From positions 1,116,001 to 1,180,000 of the forward strand of contig NZ_CP058627.1 of the NCBI RefSeq assembly GCF_013403565.1: a DNA stretch of 64,000 nucleotides, written 5' to 3'. The stretch is from Chitinibacter bivalviorum (GTDB lineage Bacteria; Pseudomonadota; Gammaproteobacteria; Burkholderiales; Chitinibacteraceae). Below the pieces are notes generated by a model. The model saw only the letters and a program-made list of their open reading frames with translations. It did not search any database and was not told the origin of the DNA. How positions within the stretch are numbered: the stretch's first letter is position 1; each line of letters opens with the position of its first letter. Of the stretch, positions 63,056 through 64,000 are shown in pieces. The translations under genes and the position numbers were made by a program.

Positions 63056-64000
63056 CTATCCCTTTTGCCCGTCTATTCGCGCCTGCCAATACATCGGCAT
63101 ATAGACTTTCCCCCAAGAGAGCAACGCCACAATCGCCGACAGCGCCGCAAGCAGATACAAACCACTTTGCCATACAGGAATCATTTCCCCCAATACTCGT
63201 GCCAGCGCCACACCATGCATTGCCCAATAGGCAACCCAAGCCACTCCACCAGCCATCAAAGGACGCCCCGAATGCCCCAGCGTCACCCGAGTCACAAAGC
63301 CCAGTAACATGGTGCAAAAGAAACCCAGCGTGAGTGCATGCAGAGGGGCAAAACCTAGCGAGGGCAGATCAAACATCTGCAACACATCACCAATGGTAAA
63401 CAAAGCCAGCGCAATCCCGGCCCAGAAAAACGCCGCATGCAACATGGCAAGCAACTTCACCTGAAACGATCGCAACAACTGCCAGCGCCAGCTGGTATAC
63501 ATCAAACCTGCAGCCAGCAATGCATCCACAGCAAGGGTATTCACTTGAAAGCCTTTTATTACAATACGTACAAGCAATAAGCCCCCCATGGTATACAGCA
63601 AACCCATCGGCCGCCACGGGCTATATGGTGCAATGGCATTGCCAGAAAAAAACGGAATCATGCGATGGGAAACCACCAAAAACACCGGCAACAGAAAACC
63701 CCAAATACCGATATTAATCGCCCACGCCCAAGCGCCGATTTGTGCGGTAGCGATCCAGTACAATGCGGCGCCCATCCCTACGCTGCCCATGCAAAATGCC
63801 AATCCAACCGCAATAGCATGCTGCTTATCCAATACCTTACTGCGACTAATCGCGAGCCACCACAGACTAATGGCCAGCAACCAAGCTAGAAAATGCAATG
63901 CGATGCCAAAAATCATTAATCCCGAAAACCACCTTCCTGCCAAGCACGCTACACCGCCGCATGCATAGACCAGCAATACCGGAGCGTACTGCTTCAGAGT
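63056..64000 (-). CDS. nnrS: NnrS family haem-copper membrane protein (5' end outside window)
   Basis: Member of the NnrS family found with denitrification and nitric oxide stress genes. About ten membrane helices are visible; FAPLHALTLGFFCTMLLGFV and TRVTLGHSGRPLMAGG are the family core, with possible haem/copper-ligating histidines. The frame is open to the window edge, so roughly the first 80 residues are missing. About 314 residues are seen. It ends 213 bp upstream of the ccmA start, on the same strand; the gap holds the NarP-type operator. Confidence 0.9.
   Translation of the reverse strand, partial: TLKQYAPVLLVYACGGVACLAGRWFSGLMIFGIALHFLAWLLAISLWWLAISRSKVLDKQHAIAVGLAFCMGSVGMGAALYWIATAQIGAWAWAINIGIWGFLLPVFLVVSHRMIPFFSGNAIAPYSPWRPMGLLYTMGGLLLVRIVIKGFQVNTLAVDALLAAGLMYTSWRWQLLRSFQVKLLAMLHAAFFWAGIALALFTIGDVLQMFDLPSLGFAPLHALTLGFFCTMLLGFVTRVTLGHSGRPLMAGGVAWVAYWAMHGVALARVLGEMIPVWQSGLYLLAALSAIVALLSWGKVYMPMYWQARIDGQKG

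Noticed and set aside
1..64000. CRISPR array, prophage, insertion sequence or toxin-antitoxin system
   Set aside because: No spaced direct repeats, transposase, integrase or small gene pair of that kind was recognised anywhere in the window.

Overview
The window reads as a chromosomal segment of a free-living betaproteobacterium, most likely order Neisseriales and plausibly a Chitinibacter/Deefgea-like lineage. The basis is gene order (fimV-truA-trpFBA-accD-folC-dedD-cvpA-purF-metZ, rpsF-priB-rpsR-rplI, rimP-nusA-infB-rbfA-truB-rpsO-pnp), the phaR/phasin pair and Neisseriales-style proteins; genus is an inference. Base composition is moderate and even, apart from an AT-rich patch near 54.7-55.2 kb. 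No insertion sequence, prophage or CRISPR array was seen.

Layout. 0-6.3 kb, minus strand: cmk, an aldo/keto reductase, tyrA, a META-DUF4377 secreted protein, a DAHP synthase, an MFS transporter and pgsA. 6.3-20.5 kb, minus strand: rlmB, metZ, then one long series purF, cvpA, dedD-like, folC, accD, trpA, trpB, trpF, truA, an EcfT/CbiQ-like membrane protein and fimV (transcribed in the reverse of that order). 20.6-24.4 kb: gluQ, divergent fdxA, the rpsF-priB-rpsR-rplI operon, tcdA. 24.4-26 kb: divergent phaR and phasin gene. 26-35 kb, minus strand: pnp, rpsO, truB, rbfA, infB, nusA, rimP. 35-43.4 kb: fadD-pilU, an ArsC/Spx-like reductase, suhB, trmJ, a CMD-family protein, phoH, bcp, dcd. 43.6 kb: tRNA-Gly(CCC). 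44-46.6 kb: a large chemoreceptor.

47-64 kb is the respiratory part. napFDABC encodes periplasmic nitrate reductase on the minus strand. Divergent from it is a NarX/NarL-type nitrate-sensing two-component pair. After a small AT-rich membrane-protein gene and a methyltransferase comes the complete cytochrome c maturation operon ccmABCDEFGHI, then an nnrS gene cut by the window end. These fit together: NapB and NapC are multihaem c-type cytochromes that need Ccm for haem attachment, the two-component system senses nitrate/nitrite, and NnrS belongs to nitric-oxide-related metabolism.

The most interesting regulatory signals are two 7-2-7 NarL/NarP-type palindromes with the same TC spacer. One fills exactly the 16-bp gap between -35 and -10 of a narX promoter; the other lies upstream of ccmA. 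This suggests one nitrate-responsive circuit tying nitrate reductase, its regulator and haem-attachment machinery together. Other points for a second look: a perfect FNR box upstream of the chemoreceptor, a 12-G tract inside metZ, an aldo/keto reductase where aroA usually lies, TGC-N3-GCA sites between phaR and the phasin gene, perfect palindromes at the MFS start and between gluQ and fdxA, and terminator-like or processing hairpins in the leaders of rimP-nusA-infB and pnp. All coordinates were read by eye; no database search was run.
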